A stretch of DNA of 32,379 nt from Candidatus Peribacteraceae bacterium (GCA_018061945.1 JAGOTD010000009.1:1-32379); one strand, 5' to 3'; positions 23,653 to 31,222 are shown, counted from the first letter of the stretch. Notes: generated by a model not told the origin, from the letters alone. A program made the numbers and translations.

Positions 23653-23684
23653 TCCTCTCATCCTCGCATCTTCTCATCCTTTCC
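23653..23684 (+). repeat. 8-bp phased array upstream of the membrane-protein operon
   Basis: Four 8-bp units of the form TCCTCTCA/TCCTCGCA/TCTTCTCA. It ends 5 nt before the -35 of the downstream promoter. Relatives, pyrimidine-rich on the coding strand, lie upstream of fbp and of the lipoprotein gene. Confidence 0.75.
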
Positions 23685-23689
23685 TTATA

Positions 23690-23718
23690 GTGACAGCCCC
23701 CTCCCCTTCTGCTACTCT
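23690..23718 (+). promoter_or_regulatory. Promoter for the membrane-protein operon
   Basis: GTGACA (23690-23695), 17-nt spacer, TACTCT (23713-23718), then 7 nt to the ATG at 23726. Spacing is ideal and predicts a leaderless transcript. Confidence 0.6.
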
Positions 23719-23725
23719 TTTCGAG

Positions 23726-24319
23726 ATGTTTCATAAATTCATTCGGGGCCTTAAGGCTATGGAGCTGGAAGACCAGATTTTCCATGTTGCCGTACTCCTG
23801 TGTGGCATTGGCGTCTTTCTGCCTTGGTTTGGCGGCCAGTGGTATGGTACTAACGAAAGCTGGAATGGCTTAAACTTCTATACTGGCTATACCGGAGGCA
23901 TTATTCTGCTCATTCAAGTATTTTTACTGGTTTTACTGGTGTCCCCGATGTTGGGTGGTCCCGTTATCGTTAAGCGCTCCTCCAAAACTTTGGTGCGGCT
24001 TGTTCTGAGTGGTGCCACGTTTCTTTCGCTTCTCAATGCGTTTGGGGTTCTCATTCGTGTCACGTTCGAAATCTCGGGCCCCGATATCCGGTTTGGTATT
24101 TACGTCAGTATCATTTCCAGCTTGGTTGCATTGTTTTACGCCGCACTTCGCTACCAGATGCAGCAGCGGCTGAAGTCGGAAGGACATTTTCGCCATCCCG
24201 ATGAGCCAAGTGCTACGGCACATTCTCATCACCACGAAAACGAGAGAGTTCCTCTTGCACCACCACCACCGCCTCCTCCACCACTTTCCGTCGAAGATCA
24301 TCATCCGTATTCTTCTTAA
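23726..24319 (+). CDS. Hypothetical 4-TM membrane protein with Pro/His-rich tail
   Basis: 197 residues from the ATG beginning MFHKFIRGLK; the open frame upstream is antisense to nadK and not coding. Four transmembrane helices are visible (about 18-35, 55-76, 90-110 and 121-143), with short loops. The C-terminal 45 residues are soluble and low-complexity: a His run (HSHHHE), then eight prolines in a row, then HHPY. The His-rich tail could bind metal, which is inference only. I do not recognise the family. The next gene starts 8 nt after its stop, so the two form an operon. Confidence 0.65.
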   Translation: MFHKFIRGLKAMELEDQIFHVAVLLCGIGVFLPWFGGQWYGTNESWNGLNFYTGYTGGIILLIQVFLLVLLVSPMLGGPVIVKRSSKTLVRLVLSGATFLSLLNAFGVLIRVTFEISGPDIRFGIYVSIISSLVALFYAALRYQMQQRLKSEGHFRHPDEPSATAHSHHHENERVPLAPPPPPPPPLSVEDHHPYSS

Positions 24320-24327
24320 AACGCGCC

Positions 24328-24681
24328 ATGTCAGACTCCCCTACTCCACCGTACAACGATCACGACTTGGTCTACGTTGACCCGGAGTCGCGCACAGTTG
24401 TGGGCAAAGTCGAATTCACTAAAACCGACAAGCCGAAGTCGATGCCGTATGTGAAAAAAGAAGAGCCGGTTGCCGACGGAAAGCCAGCCAAGCGTGGCGG
24501 CTGGATGCGCAAATACTACCCGTTTGGCACCTACAAGAGTATGAAGAAAATTTATCGCCTCGACGGCAAAGGTAAGGAAGCTGAGCCAAATAGAACGCTT
24601 GAGGAAGTGATGCCGAAAGCACTCAAAGAAGTTTTTTGGAATGATGAGAAGCCGACCGTGGCGCCGGAGACATCGCTATGA
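24328..24681 (+). CDS. Small soluble hypothetical protein
   Basis: 117 residues, highly charged, with no membrane helix or signal peptide. Notable stretches are YVDPESRTVVGKVEF near the N-terminus and a basic, aromatic central part, GGWMRKYYPFGTYKSMKKIYRL. No family is recognised. It follows the 4-TM protein by 8 nt and probably works with it at the membrane. A 9-bp phased array starts 5 nt after its stop. Confidence 0.6.
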   Translation: MSDSPTPPYNDHDLVYVDPESRTVVGKVEFTKTDKPKSMPYVKKEEPVADGKPAKRGGWMRKYYPFGTYKSMKKIYRLDGKGKEAEPNRTLEEVMPKALKEVFWNDEKPTVAPETSL

Positions 24682-24685
24682 TCAG

Positions 24686-24721
24686 GACTCAAAGGACTCA
24701 GACGATTCAAAAGACTCAAAG
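24686..24721 (-). repeat. 9-bp phased array (GACTCAAAG units)
   Basis: Four 9-bp units of the form GACTCAAAG on the plus strand, the reverse complement of the pgk array and the same family as the gap array. Here it lies between convergent genes rather than upstream of one. Confidence 0.8.
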
Positions 24722-24770
24722 GAATGTTGAACTTCTGAAAATAATACGGGTGTATATTTTTGATGGTTCT

Positions 24771-24802
24771 ATGCGCCCTTCGACAAGCTCAGGGAGGTCG
24801 TC
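24771..24802 (+). repeat. 32-bp dispersed repeat, copy 1
   Basis: Exact match over 32 nt to 32201-32232. It contains CCCTTCGACAAGCTCAGGG, a short REP-like sequence that I recall as common in environmental genomes. Confidence 0.85.
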
Positions 24803-24857
24803 AGGGATTTTTGCTGAAACAATGGCATCGTGGTTCGTTCATGATTTTTTTTCTAAA

Positions 24858-24880
24858 CGCCGCGGCCAGAAAGGCCGCTC
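24858..24880 (-). repeat. GCGGCC hairpin with GGCG tail (REP-like), copy 2
   Basis: On the minus strand GCGGCC-TTTCT-GGCCGC is followed by GGCGTTT. The loop is the same as in the copy at 29805-29837. Confidence 0.7.
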
Positions 24881-24910
24881 TTATCCAAACCCCTAACCCA
24901 ATCCCCAACC

Positions 24911-25837
24911 CTATTTCCCCGCCAACACCTCACACACACGCTTCACTTCTTTCTTGGCGCCTACAATGAATGGCGTGCGCTGGTCCATATCGGTAATGAC
25001 GACATCCAGCACAGATTTTTCGCCGTCAGATGATGCGCCGCCAGCTGCTTCCATAATGTATGCAAACGGTCCGCATTCAAACAGCAGGCGCAGTTTGCCC
25101 TTTGGGTATTTGCTGCCGCCGATGTTGGTAAAAATGCCAGCGCCTTTGATCAGCATATGATGAATGTCTGGCACCATGCCGCCGGAGTAGCGCAGAGTTA
25201 AGCCTTCATCCATCCACATGTCCATCATTTTGCGGTAGTTCGGCGTATCGACAACGGCGCGTAGGTTGCCGGGCGCGTAGGTTTTTACTTCGTCTCTGAG
25301 CATGAGGTTTTCTTCCAGTAACACGAACTCACCGACATCGTTCAAGAAAAACGCATGCACGCCCATACCGCAGCAGTACACCAAAATCGTGCGTGGGCCA
25401 TACACTAAGTACAGCGCGGCTACTTGGTCTCGCGGCTTCATGCCCATTAGATCATCTGCTTTGTTGTAGATACCGAAAATGGAACCGATTGCCAGATTCG
25501 CATCCACAAGAGACGAGCCATCGAGTGGATCAAAGACAACGGTGTACTTCCCTTCTTTCTGTAGGCACGAGAGTGCAGCCTCTTCTTCGGAAGCGAAGCT
25601 GTGAACCAAGTGACTTTCGTTTAAGTGATCTTTGATGATGTTATTGCTCAAGACATCCAATTTCAGCTGATCTTCGCCAAATTGATTTTCCGAGCCAGCC
25701 AAACCAAGATCGGTGGTACGAATGGCGTGATGTACATACTTCCCTGCTCGAGCGATGTCATTGATCAAGTGTCGGAGATCATCCGATACCCCTTTATCGT
25801 ACAAATGAGAGTTGAGAGATTCGCGATTGGCAGCCAT
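24911..25837 (-). CDS. fbp: Fructose-1,6-bisphosphatase, class I
   Basis: 308 residues. Metal and substrate motifs of class I FBPase are present: FASEEE (about 81-86), DPLDGSS (103-109), RYSGGMVPDIHHMLIKGAGIF and the late KLRLLFECGPFAYIMEAAGG. It removes the 1-phosphate of fructose-1,6-bisphosphate, the committed step of gluconeogenesis. The start follows the gap stop by 33 nt on the same strand, so the two probably form an operon; the 8-bp phased purine/pyrimidine array 25842-25877 lies between them. No Shine-Dalgarno sequence is seen. Pairing fbp with gap points to carbon flow toward hexoses. Confidence 0.96.
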   Translation of the reverse strand: MAANRESLNSHLYDKGVSDDLRHLINDIARAGKYVHHAIRTTDLGLAGSENQFGEDQLKLDVLSNNIIKDHLNESHLVHSFASEEEAALSCLQKEGKYTVVFDPLDGSSLVDANLAIGSIFGIYNKADDLMGMKPRDQVAALYLVYGPRTILVYCCGMGVHAFFLNDVGEFVLLEENLMLRDEVKTYAPGNLRAVVDTPNYRKMMDMWMDEGLTLRYSGGMVPDIHHMLIKGAGIFTNIGGSKYPKGKLRLLFECGPFAYIMEAAGGASSDGEKSVLDVVITDMDQRTPFIVGAKKEVKRVCEVLAGK

Positions 25838-25841
25838 AAGA

Positions 25842-25877
25842 GAGGATGAGAAGAGACGAGGAGTAGAAGATTAGAGG
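25842..25877 (-). repeat. 8-bp phased array between gap and fbp
   Basis: Units of the form GAGGATGA/GAAGAGAC/GAGGAGTA/GAAGATTA on the plus strand, pyrimidine-rich on the coding strand. It overlaps the gap stop codon. Confidence 0.75.
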
Positions 25878-26890
25878 AAACTTCCAACGTGCAAAGTCAT
25901 TTCGGTGACGCGCATCGCGTAGCCCCATTCGTTATCGTACCAGCTGAGCAGCTGGACTGCTTTACCATCCACCACTTTTGTCGATGGTGCATCGATAATC
26001 GACGAATGCAAATCCGTTTGAAAGTCGATCGAGACACACTGTTCCTCGGATACCGAGAGAATACTTTGCATGCGCGGTGTCTGAGCTGCTTTTTTGAGAG
26101 CATCGAGCACATCCTCTTTGGTTGTCGCCTTCTTGAGAGTAAATGCCATGTACGCGCAGCTGACAGTTGGTACAGGGACGCGAAATGCCATGCCGTCCAT
26201 TTTGCCTTTGAGATGCGGAAAAATGGCCGAGCAGGCTTTCACAGCGCCGGTTTTGGTGGGGATGACCGAGAGAGTTGCGGCTCTGGATCGACGCAGCTCA
26301 TCGCCGCCTTCTTGCGATTTGTTATCCAGCAAATTCTGTGACGCCGTAAACGCATGCACCGAACTGACGAGCAGATATTCAACGCCGAACATCTGATCCA
26401 TGATCGCAATGACAGGTGCGATGCAGTTGGTCGTGCACGATGCATTGGAAATAATCGCCATGTCCTTGGTGAGCTTGTCTTCATTGACGCCCTTCACGAA
26501 CATGGGCGTGTCGTCTTTCATGGGGGCGGTTACAATTACTTTCTTGGCACCGGCAGTCAGGTGATGGCCGGCTGTTTCTTTGGTGGTGAAGTGTCCGGTT
26601 GATTCGATGACAATATCGATATTGAGGTCTTTCCACGGGCATTTTGCCGGATCTTTCTCTCGTAGCACTTTCACCAGCTTTCCATCGACGGTAAAGTCAT
26701 CGCCTGTCACTACAATATCGTGCTTAAAGACGCCGTGGAGTGAATCGTATTTCAGTAAATAGGCGCGCATCCGCGCATCCGATGATGCGTTGACGGCGAC
26801 AACTTCGACCTGATCACCGTGTGTATCGACAAACTGGCGATGGACGTTGCGACCGATGCGTCCATAGCCGTTGATAGCAACACGAATCAT
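25871..26890 (-). CDS. gap: Glyceraldehyde-3-phosphate dehydrogenase
   Basis: 339 residues. The NAD(P)-binding start is INGYGRIGR; the catalytic Cys is C152 in SNASCTTNCIAPV; later segments NEWGYAMRV and FRVPVPTVS are as in the family. It interconverts glyceraldehyde-3-phosphate and 1,3-bisphosphoglycerate. The cofactor loop reads VAVNASSDA, lacking the Asp that normally follows Asn and that favours NAD over NADP; this suggests dual or NADP use. The start ATG (26890) is preferred over the longer frame at 26908. A promoter with TTGACC, 17 nt and TACATT ends 6 nt before it. fbp follows. Confidence 0.96.
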   Translation of the reverse strand: MIRVAINGYGRIGRNVHRQFVDTHGDQVEVVAVNASSDARMRAYLLKYDSLHGVFKHDIVVTGDDFTVDGKLVKVLREKDPAKCPWKDLNIDIVIESTGHFTTKETAGHHLTAGAKKVIVTAPMKDDTPMFVKGVNEDKLTKDMAIISNASCTTNCIAPVIAIMDQMFGVEYLLVSSVHAFTASQNLLDNKSQEGGDELRRSRAATLSVIPTKTGAVKACSAIFPHLKGKMDGMAFRVPVPTVSCAYMAFTLKKATTKEDVLDALKKAAQTPRMQSILSVSEEQCVSIDFQTDLHSSIIDAPSTKVVDGKAVQLLSWYDNEWGYAMRVTEMTLHVGSFL

Positions 26891-26896
26891 GGTATA

Positions 26897-26925
26897 AATG
26901 TAAGGCAAGACGCTCAGACGGTCAA
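26897..26925 (-). promoter_or_regulatory. gap promoter, predicted leaderless
   Basis: On the minus strand TTGACC (26920-26925), a 17-nt spacer and TACATT (26897-26902), then 6 nt to the ATG. Both boxes and spacing are good, and +1 falls at the start codon. Confidence 0.65.
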
Positions 26926-26942
26926 TTATAAGAACGCAAAAG

Positions 26943-26969
26943 GACTCAGATGACTCAAAAGACTCAGAG
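26943..26969 (-). repeat. 9-bp phased array upstream of gap
   Basis: Three 9-bp units GACTCAGAT/GACTCAAAA/GACTCAGAG on the plus strand. In the gap direction this reads almost the same as the array upstream of pgk. Confidence 0.8.
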
Positions 26970-26997
26970 TAAAGAGGTGTATCCGCACTCTTCGACC

Positions 26998-27030
26998 CGT
27001 CCGAACGGAATCATCCGGGCGGGCTGCTCT
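26998..27030 (+). repeat. Imperfect hairpin repeat (CCCGTCCG family), copy 2
   Basis: CCCGTCCG and CGGGCGGG arms with a loop containing TCAT, matching the copy beside the RAYT element. Outer CACTCT/AGAGTG arms may extend the stem. The rest of 27031-27151 shows nothing I can assign. Confidence 0.6.
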
Positions 27031-27151
27031 CAGAGTGATACGCTGGCACTTAATGCACTGGCTACGATGCCATTGGTACTATCCAATCGCCCCGACGACC
27101 TCGCCCTGCGCAGGAAATCATGTGATTGCTGCATGAAAGTCTGTGTCGATA

Positions 27152-28222
27152 TTAGCCGTAAAAACCGACTAAAATGCCGAGAAACGCCATAAAGCAGCCG
27201 ACGATCCAGAAGCGCATAGTTACTTTGCTTTCGCCCCAGTTGAGCGCTTCGAAATGATGATGAATTGGTGCCGATTTAAAAACTTTCTTGCCCCGATACT
27301 TCTTGCTGGCTAATTGAATGATAACCGAGAGTATTTCCACGAGGAAAATGAAGCCGATCAGCGGCAATACCAATACTTGATTGATCATGAAAGCCATGAC
27401 TGCCAGGGTGCCACCCAGTGCGAGTGCGCCGGTATCGCCCATGAAGAACAGTGCGGGTGGGACGTTGTGCCAGAGAAAGGCTGCTATGGCGCCCGCAACC
27501 ACACCGCAAAAACCGGCAAGCACGTAAAAGCCCGACACATACGCAATGAGTCCAAACGCACCAAATGCGATGATCAGCAAGCCGCCAGCCAGTCCGTCGA
27601 GACCATCTGTTACGTTGACGGCGTTGGTGGTGCCAATGAGCACAAACACGAAAAATGGAATGTACCACAGTCCCAAATCGATGGAAGAATTTTTGAGTCC
27701 CAGCGCTGCCCCAAATGGAATATGAAGCGTGTGATAATCCAAGCGGAAGTAAAACCATAACGCTGCAAGAATGCTCACGCCAAACAGGACGGCGAGTTTT
27801 GGCTTGGCATCGAGCCCGCGGTTTTTGCCAATGCCGGCAATATTGAAATAATCATCGACGGCGCCGAGGAGGCCGAAAGACAGCAGTACACCGAGCGGAA
27901 TGTAAACCTGACCGCGTTGCAGCAATGAATGATCGACCGTTCCCCAGAAAGACAGAATACGCGAAATAATGACAGTGATAAGTATAGAGCCCCAAATGAG
28001 AATGCCGCCCATTGTCGGTGTACCGGCCTTGGCTTGGTGGTAGGAAAGAAAGACGCTGGCACTGTTGCCGTCGACTGCTTCTTTTCGCAGCTGTTTGCCG
28101 AGTCGGTAGTGCTTGAGAAATCGTACAAATGCGGGAGTGAGCAGCAGGCCAAGCGCAAAAGCGAGCGTGGAATATCCGAGAATGGCTGCGAGCGAGATCT
28201 CGGGACGAGGAGGCAGAAGCAT
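27152..28222 (-). CDS. mraY: Phospho-N-acetylmuramoyl-pentapeptide transferase
   Basis: 356 residues, about ten transmembrane helices. MraY-specific features: KAGTPTMGG near the N-terminus, the Asp pair in AVDDYFN, NVTDGLDGLAGG, FFMGDTGALALGG, and the cytoplasmic loop APIHHHFE with three His. It makes lipid I by moving phospho-MurNAc-pentapeptide to undecaprenyl phosphate, so the organism should make peptidoglycan. The start ATG at 28222 has TACAAT 7 nt upstream; the longer frame to 28390 passes through phased repeat DNA and the end of dnaB. Other mur/fts genes are not adjacent, unlike the usual dcw cluster. Confidence 0.97.
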   Translation of the reverse strand: MLLPPRPEISLAAILGYSTLAFALGLLLTPAFVRFLKHYRLGKQLRKEAVDGNSASVFLSYHQAKAGTPTMGGILIWGSILITVIISRILSFWGTVDHSLLQRGQVYIPLGVLLSFGLLGAVDDYFNIAGIGKNRGLDAKPKLAVLFGVSILAALWFYFRLDYHTLHIPFGAALGLKNSSIDLGLWYIPFFVFVLIGTTNAVNVTDGLDGLAGGLLIIAFGAFGLIAYVSGFYVLAGFCGVVAGAIAAFLWHNVPPALFFMGDTGALALGGTLAVMAFMINQVLVLPLIGFIFLVEILSVIIQLASKKYRGKKVFKSAPIHHHFEALNWGESKVTMRFWIVGCFMAFLGILVGFYG

Positions 28223-28229
28223 GGGGGTG

Positions 28230-28235
28230 ATTGTA
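28230..28235 (-). promoter_or_regulatory. -10 element of predicted leaderless mraY promoter
   Basis: TACAAT on the minus strand, 7 nt before the ATG at 28222. Confidence 0.5.
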
Positions 28236-28250
28236 TGGAAAAAATAGCAA

Positions 28251-28297
28251 GGCAGGAAGGGCAAAGAGAGGTGAGGAAAGGCAGAAAGGGCAGAAAA
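28251..28297 (-). repeat. 9-bp phased array upstream of mraY
   Basis: Units such as GGCAGGAAG, GGCAAAGAG, GGCAGAAAG and GGCAGAAAA on the plus strand; pyrimidine-rich on the coding strand. Its last part is the near arm of the dnaB 3' hairpin. Confidence 0.7.
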
Positions 28298-28336
28298 TTT
28301 ATGTGTAGGATTAGCAGAAATTACCTTTCTGCCTTT
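28277..28336 (-). terminator. 13-bp inverted repeat after dnaB
   Basis: AAAGGCAGAAAGG (28277-28289) and CCTTTCTGCCTTT (28324-28336) are perfect arms with a 34-nt loop, starting 1 nt after the dnaB stop. There is no U-run after it on the minus strand, so ordinary intrinsic termination is uncertain. Confidence 0.5.
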
Positions 28337-28337
28337 T

Positions 28338-29711
28338 TTACTCATCATCATGCGCCGGTCTGCTGCTGGCGTGCGCTTTGTCGATATCATAGAAGCGCAT
28401 TTGCTCTTTCTTGAACATCAGCTCGATACGGCCAACCGGTCCGTTTCTGTGTTTGCGAATATAGATATCGGTGACACCCGGTCTGTCGGAATCCTCTTCG
28501 TAATAATCTTCGCGATAGATCATGAGCACCACGTCGGCGTCTTGTTCGATAGAACCCGATTCGCGTAGGTCAGATAACTGCGGAATGTTACCGGGACGGT
28601 TTTCGACAGCGCGGGATAATTGGCTAAGAGCGATAATCGGGATTTTAAGTTCGCGTCCGAGCATTTTGAGCGAGCGTGAAATTTCCGAAATTTCCTGCAC
28701 ACGGTTGCCGGCAAAACTTTGATTGCCTGTACTCATGAGCTGCAAGAAGTCGATGATAATCATATCGAGTCCGTTTTCCATTTGCAGACGACGAGCTTTG
28801 GCCCGCAGCTCAGGAATCGATGAACCCATGGAGTCATCGATAAAGATATTGGCCTTATTGAGCTCATCCATGATCGGTCCCATGTTCTGGAAATCGCGGT
28901 CATCCAGTTTTCCTTTCTGCAGTTTCCAGGAATCGACACCGAGCATAGACGCGAATAAGCGATCGACCAGCTGTTCTTTGCTCATTTCCAGCGAGAAGAT
29001 GCCAACCGACTTGCCATGTTTGATGGCGGCGTTCTGGGCAAAGTTGAGAGCCAGCGATGTCTTTCCCATGGCGGGACGAGCGGCAATGATAATCAAATCA
29101 CTTGGCTGAAAGCCAGACAGCTTGTTATCGATTGCCGTAAAGCCCGATGGCACACCTTTGATCTGATCGCTGTCTTCGGATTCGTGCATCTCGGCGAATT
29201 TTTCGTAGCGGGCATTTAGGATATCGCGAATGTGAACGAACTTGTCTTTCAGGAATGTGGTGGAAATGGAGAAGACGGTCTTTTCCACTTTTTCCAAAAT
29301 TTCGGGAATATCCTGTTCGACTTCGTAACCCAGTGCCTTGATTTTCTCTCCTGCTTGAATGATGCGGCGGTGAATTGATTTATTCTTCACGATCTGGCCA
29401 TATTTGTAGACGTGTGCCGAAGTCGGCACCTTGGATGCTAGCTCGGCCAAGAATGCGCTGCCGCCCATTTCCTGAATTTTGGCATTGCCACTGAGCTTGT
29501 TGCTCACAGTAATGACATCGATTGGCTGATGGCCGTTATACAAATCAAAAATTCCCTGATAGATGATACGGTACGCTGGATCGTAAAAATCATCGGGCGT
29601 CAGTAAATCCGACACTTTGATCATCGCATCTGGATCCAAAAGCAGCGCGCCCAGCACCGTTTGCTCGGCTTCGATACTGTGGGGCTGTACGTCGAGGAAG
29701 GCTTGAGGCAT
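28338..29711 (-). CDS. dnaB: Replicative DNA helicase DnaB
   Basis: 457 residues. The N-terminal domain (EAEQTVLGALLLDPDAM...DFYDPAYRIIYQGI) binds primase. The RecA-like C-terminal domain has Walker A ARPAMGKTSLAL, SLEMSKEQL, Walker B IIIDFLQLM, QEISEISRSLK, LSQLSRAVENR and DLRESGSIEQDADVV. It unwinds DNA at the replication fork. No intein is present. The start ATG begins MPQAFLDVQPHSIEAEQ; TACACT lies 9 nt upstream with TTGTCT 16 nt further. The C-terminal tail (HASSRPAHDDE) is short and acidic. Confidence 0.98.
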   Translation of the reverse strand: MPQAFLDVQPHSIEAEQTVLGALLLDPDAMIKVSDLLTPDDFYDPAYRIIYQGIFDLYNGHQPIDVITVSNKLSGNAKIQEMGGSAFLAELASKVPTSAHVYKYGQIVKNKSIHRRIIQAGEKIKALGYEVEQDIPEILEKVEKTVFSISTTFLKDKFVHIRDILNARYEKFAEMHESEDSDQIKGVPSGFTAIDNKLSGFQPSDLIIIAARPAMGKTSLALNFAQNAAIKHGKSVGIFSLEMSKEQLVDRLFASMLGVDSWKLQKGKLDDRDFQNMGPIMDELNKANIFIDDSMGSSIPELRAKARRLQMENGLDMIIIDFLQLMSTGNQSFAGNRVQEISEISRSLKMLGRELKIPIIALSQLSRAVENRPGNIPQLSDLRESGSIEQDADVVLMIYREDYYEEDSDRPGVTDIYIRKHRNGPVGRIELMFKKEQMRFYDIDKAHASSRPAHDDE

Positions 29712-29720
29712 GGGATGGTC

Positions 29721-29748
29721 AGTGTAGTACAAGTGGGATGGAAGACAA
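29721..29748 (-). promoter_or_regulatory. dnaB promoter, predicted near-leaderless
   Basis: On the minus strand TTGTCT (29743-29748), 16-nt spacer, TACACT (29721-29726), then 9 nt to the ATG. Confidence 0.5.
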
Positions 29749-29804
29749 GGCAGACAGGGCGTGCGTACCAAGTGTTTCAAAGTCTAATAATATTTTTCTT
29801 TAAG

Positions 29805-29837
29805 GAGCGGCTTTTCTAGCCGCGGCGCGCAATCATT
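29805..29837 (+). repeat. GCGGCC hairpin with GGCG tail (REP-like), copy 3
   Basis: GCGGCT-TTTCT-AGCCGC followed by GGCGCGCAATCATT. The tail closely follows that at the right end of the RAYT element (GGCGTGTGATCATT). Confidence 0.7.
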
Positions 29838-29904
29838 ACAAATCACCAATCTCCTTCCGCGGAGGCTCCATCATTAACAGAAAAAATGCCATAACAAGGT
29901 CGTC

Positions 29905-29932
29905 CTTTTCTTGTCCGAAGCCACAAGAAAAG
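29905..29932. repeat. 10-bp hairpin CTTTTCTTGT/ACAAGAAAAG
   Basis: Perfect 10-bp arms around an 8-nt loop, followed by TACCAAAAGAAAGG and the GGCG/CGCC mini-hairpin. I recall similar sequences as dispersed repeats in other bacteria, but cannot confirm this here. Confidence 0.55.
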
Positions 29933-30033
29933 TACCAAAAGAAAGGCGTATGCGCCGATTCCCGCCAGTAGACCCCCACCTGCGGCGCACACCGCCCTTG
30001 GGTGGTTAGTTATTGATTGATAGCCAGAATGAA

Positions 30034-30071
30034 GAAAAAAAACAGCGACGAGCCACCTTGGCTCGTCGCTG
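30034..30071 (-). terminator. recA intrinsic terminator
   Basis: On the minus strand a 13-bp perfect stem (CAGCGACGAGCCA with its complement) and a 3-nt loop is followed by eight T residues. It ends about 18 nt beyond the recA stop and is a textbook Rho-independent terminator. Confidence 0.93.
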
Positions 30072-30088
30072 CGATTTGATAATCGATA

Positions 30089-31177
30089 TTAGACAGCGAG
30101 AGCCAATGTCTTAACGGCTTCGCGGATTTCTTTGTCGAGCTTTTCGGTGAGCTTTTGGTTGCTCTTGAGGTGCAAGCGCGCTTGTTCGCGGCCTTGGCCG
30201 ATTGTGTCTTCGCCAATGCGGTAGTAGGCACCAGCCTTTTCTATCATGCCGTATTTGACGCCGAGATCGAGGATATCGCTCTCACGGGAGATACCTTGCG
30301 CGTAGAGAATATCGAATTCTGCTTGGCGGAATGGTGGCGCGACTTTGTTTTTGACCACTTTGACGCGTGTGCGGTTACCGATAATCACTGTGTCGTCGAC
30401 GCCTTTTTCGGTGATCTTATCGATACGACGGACATCGAGACGGAGAGAGGCGTAGAATTTGAGCGCCTGCCCACCAGATGTGGTTTCCGGGTTTCCGAAC
30501 ATGACACCGATCTTCATGCGTAGCTGGTTGATGAAGACAACCGAGCAACTCGTCTTGCTGACAATCGCGGTGAGCTTACGGAGTGCTTGGCTCATCAAGC
30601 GAGCCTGCAGACCCATGTGGCTGTCGCCCATGGAGCCTTCGATTTCGGCTTTTGGCGTAAGGGCTGCAACCGAGTCGACGACGATGATGTCGATTGCTCC
30701 AGAGCGTACGAGTGTTTCGACAATTTCAAGTGCCTGCTCGCCGTTATCGGGCTGAGAAACGAGGAGAGTATCAATATCAACACCAATTTTTTTGGCATAC
30801 TGAATATCGAGTGCGTGCTCGGCGTCGATGAAGGCTGCGCGGCCACCGCGCTTTTGCACTTCGGCAATCGCGTGGAGCGAGAGCGTTGTTTTACCAGAAG
30901 ATTCTGGGCCGTAAATTTCGATGATGCGGCTCTTTGGAATGCCGCCACCCAATGCTAAGTCGAGGGAGAGCGATCCACTTGGAAACGTTTCGATGGTGTT
31001 GCTGGCATTGGCACCCATTTGCATGATGGCACCGGCGCCGAATTGTTTTTCGATTTCGGATAGAGCCGATTTCAGAGCGGCTTTTTTTGCTTCGTCCAGA
31101 GGATTACTCGTGGTTTTAGCGGTTGGCTTCGTTGGCTGAGAAGTCATAGGAGGTGTAAGGGTAGAAGTTTTACTCAT
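30089..31177 (-). CDS. recA: Recombinase RecA
   Basis: 362 residues. Walker A is GPESSGKTT (90-98); other signatures are [69 protein letters not shown] and [12 protein letters not shown]. It forms filaments on single-stranded DNA for recombination and DNA-damage signalling. The N-terminus carries a Thr/Pro/Lys-rich extension of about 20 residues before the core. The promoter (TTGACC, 16 nt, GATACT) lies 46 nt upstream, flanked by two GGTGTA-N6-TACACC palindromes. The leader has no Shine-Dalgarno sequence. A strong terminator follows, so it is a single-gene unit. Confidence 0.98.
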   Translation of the reverse strand: MSKTSTLTPPMTSQPTKPTAKTTSNPLDEAKKAALKSALSEIEKQFGAGAIMQMGANASNTIETFPSGSLSLDLALGGGIPKSRIIEIYGPESSGKTTLSLHAIAEVQKRGGRAAFIDAEHALDIQYAKKIGVDIDTLLVSQPDNGEQALEIVETLVRSGAIDIIVVDSVAALTPKAEIEGSMGDSHMGLQARLMSQALRKLTAIVSKTSCSVVFINQLRMKIGVMFGNPETTSGGQALKFYASLRLDVRRIDKITEKGVDDTVIIGNRTRVKVVKNKVAPPFRQAEFDILYAQGISRESDILDLGVKYGMIEKAGAYYRIGEDTIGQGREQARLHLKSNQKLTEKLDKEIREAVKTLALAV

Positions 31178-31203
31178 AATACTGGGAGTGAAGGAGATGA
31201 AAA

Positions 31204-31221
31204 GGTGTAAGAAAGTACACC
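31204..31221. promoter_or_regulatory. Candidate operator 1 of recA
   Basis: Perfect palindrome GGTGTA-N6-TACACC. It lies 1 nt downstream of the -10 and covers the expected transcription start, a position where a bound repressor would block initiation. Confidence 0.6.
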
Positions 31222-31222
31222 C

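Larger units (their letters stand above)
24682..24910. other. Repeat-filled gap between convergent genes
   Basis: No gene is visible in these 229 nt. They hold a 9-bp phased array (24686-24721), one copy of a 32-bp exact repeat (24771-24802) and a GCGGCC hairpin with GGCG tail (24858-24880, minus strand). Confidence 0.7.
29781..30033. other. Intergenic region upstream of dnaB with hairpins
   Basis: No gene is visible. It holds the GCGGCC hairpin at 29805-29837, a near-palindromic CCTTCCGCGGAGG (about 29853-29865), a 10-bp perfect hairpin (29905-29932), and GGCG-TATG-CGCC just after it. Confidence 0.6.

Noticed and set aside
23090..23725. Long N-terminal extension of the 4-TM protein
   Set aside because: It is antisense to nadK, a certain gene; a promoter with good spacing lies just before the ATG at 23726.
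26950..27192. Small plus-strand ORF downstream of mraY
   Set aside because: It begins in the phased array, runs through a repeat hairpin and overlaps the mraY 3' end; the protein looks random.
31204..31221. recA upstream palindrome as an attenuator or terminator
   Set aside because: A 6-bp stem with only a short T-run; the second copy has no T-run at all, which fits a DNA operator better.
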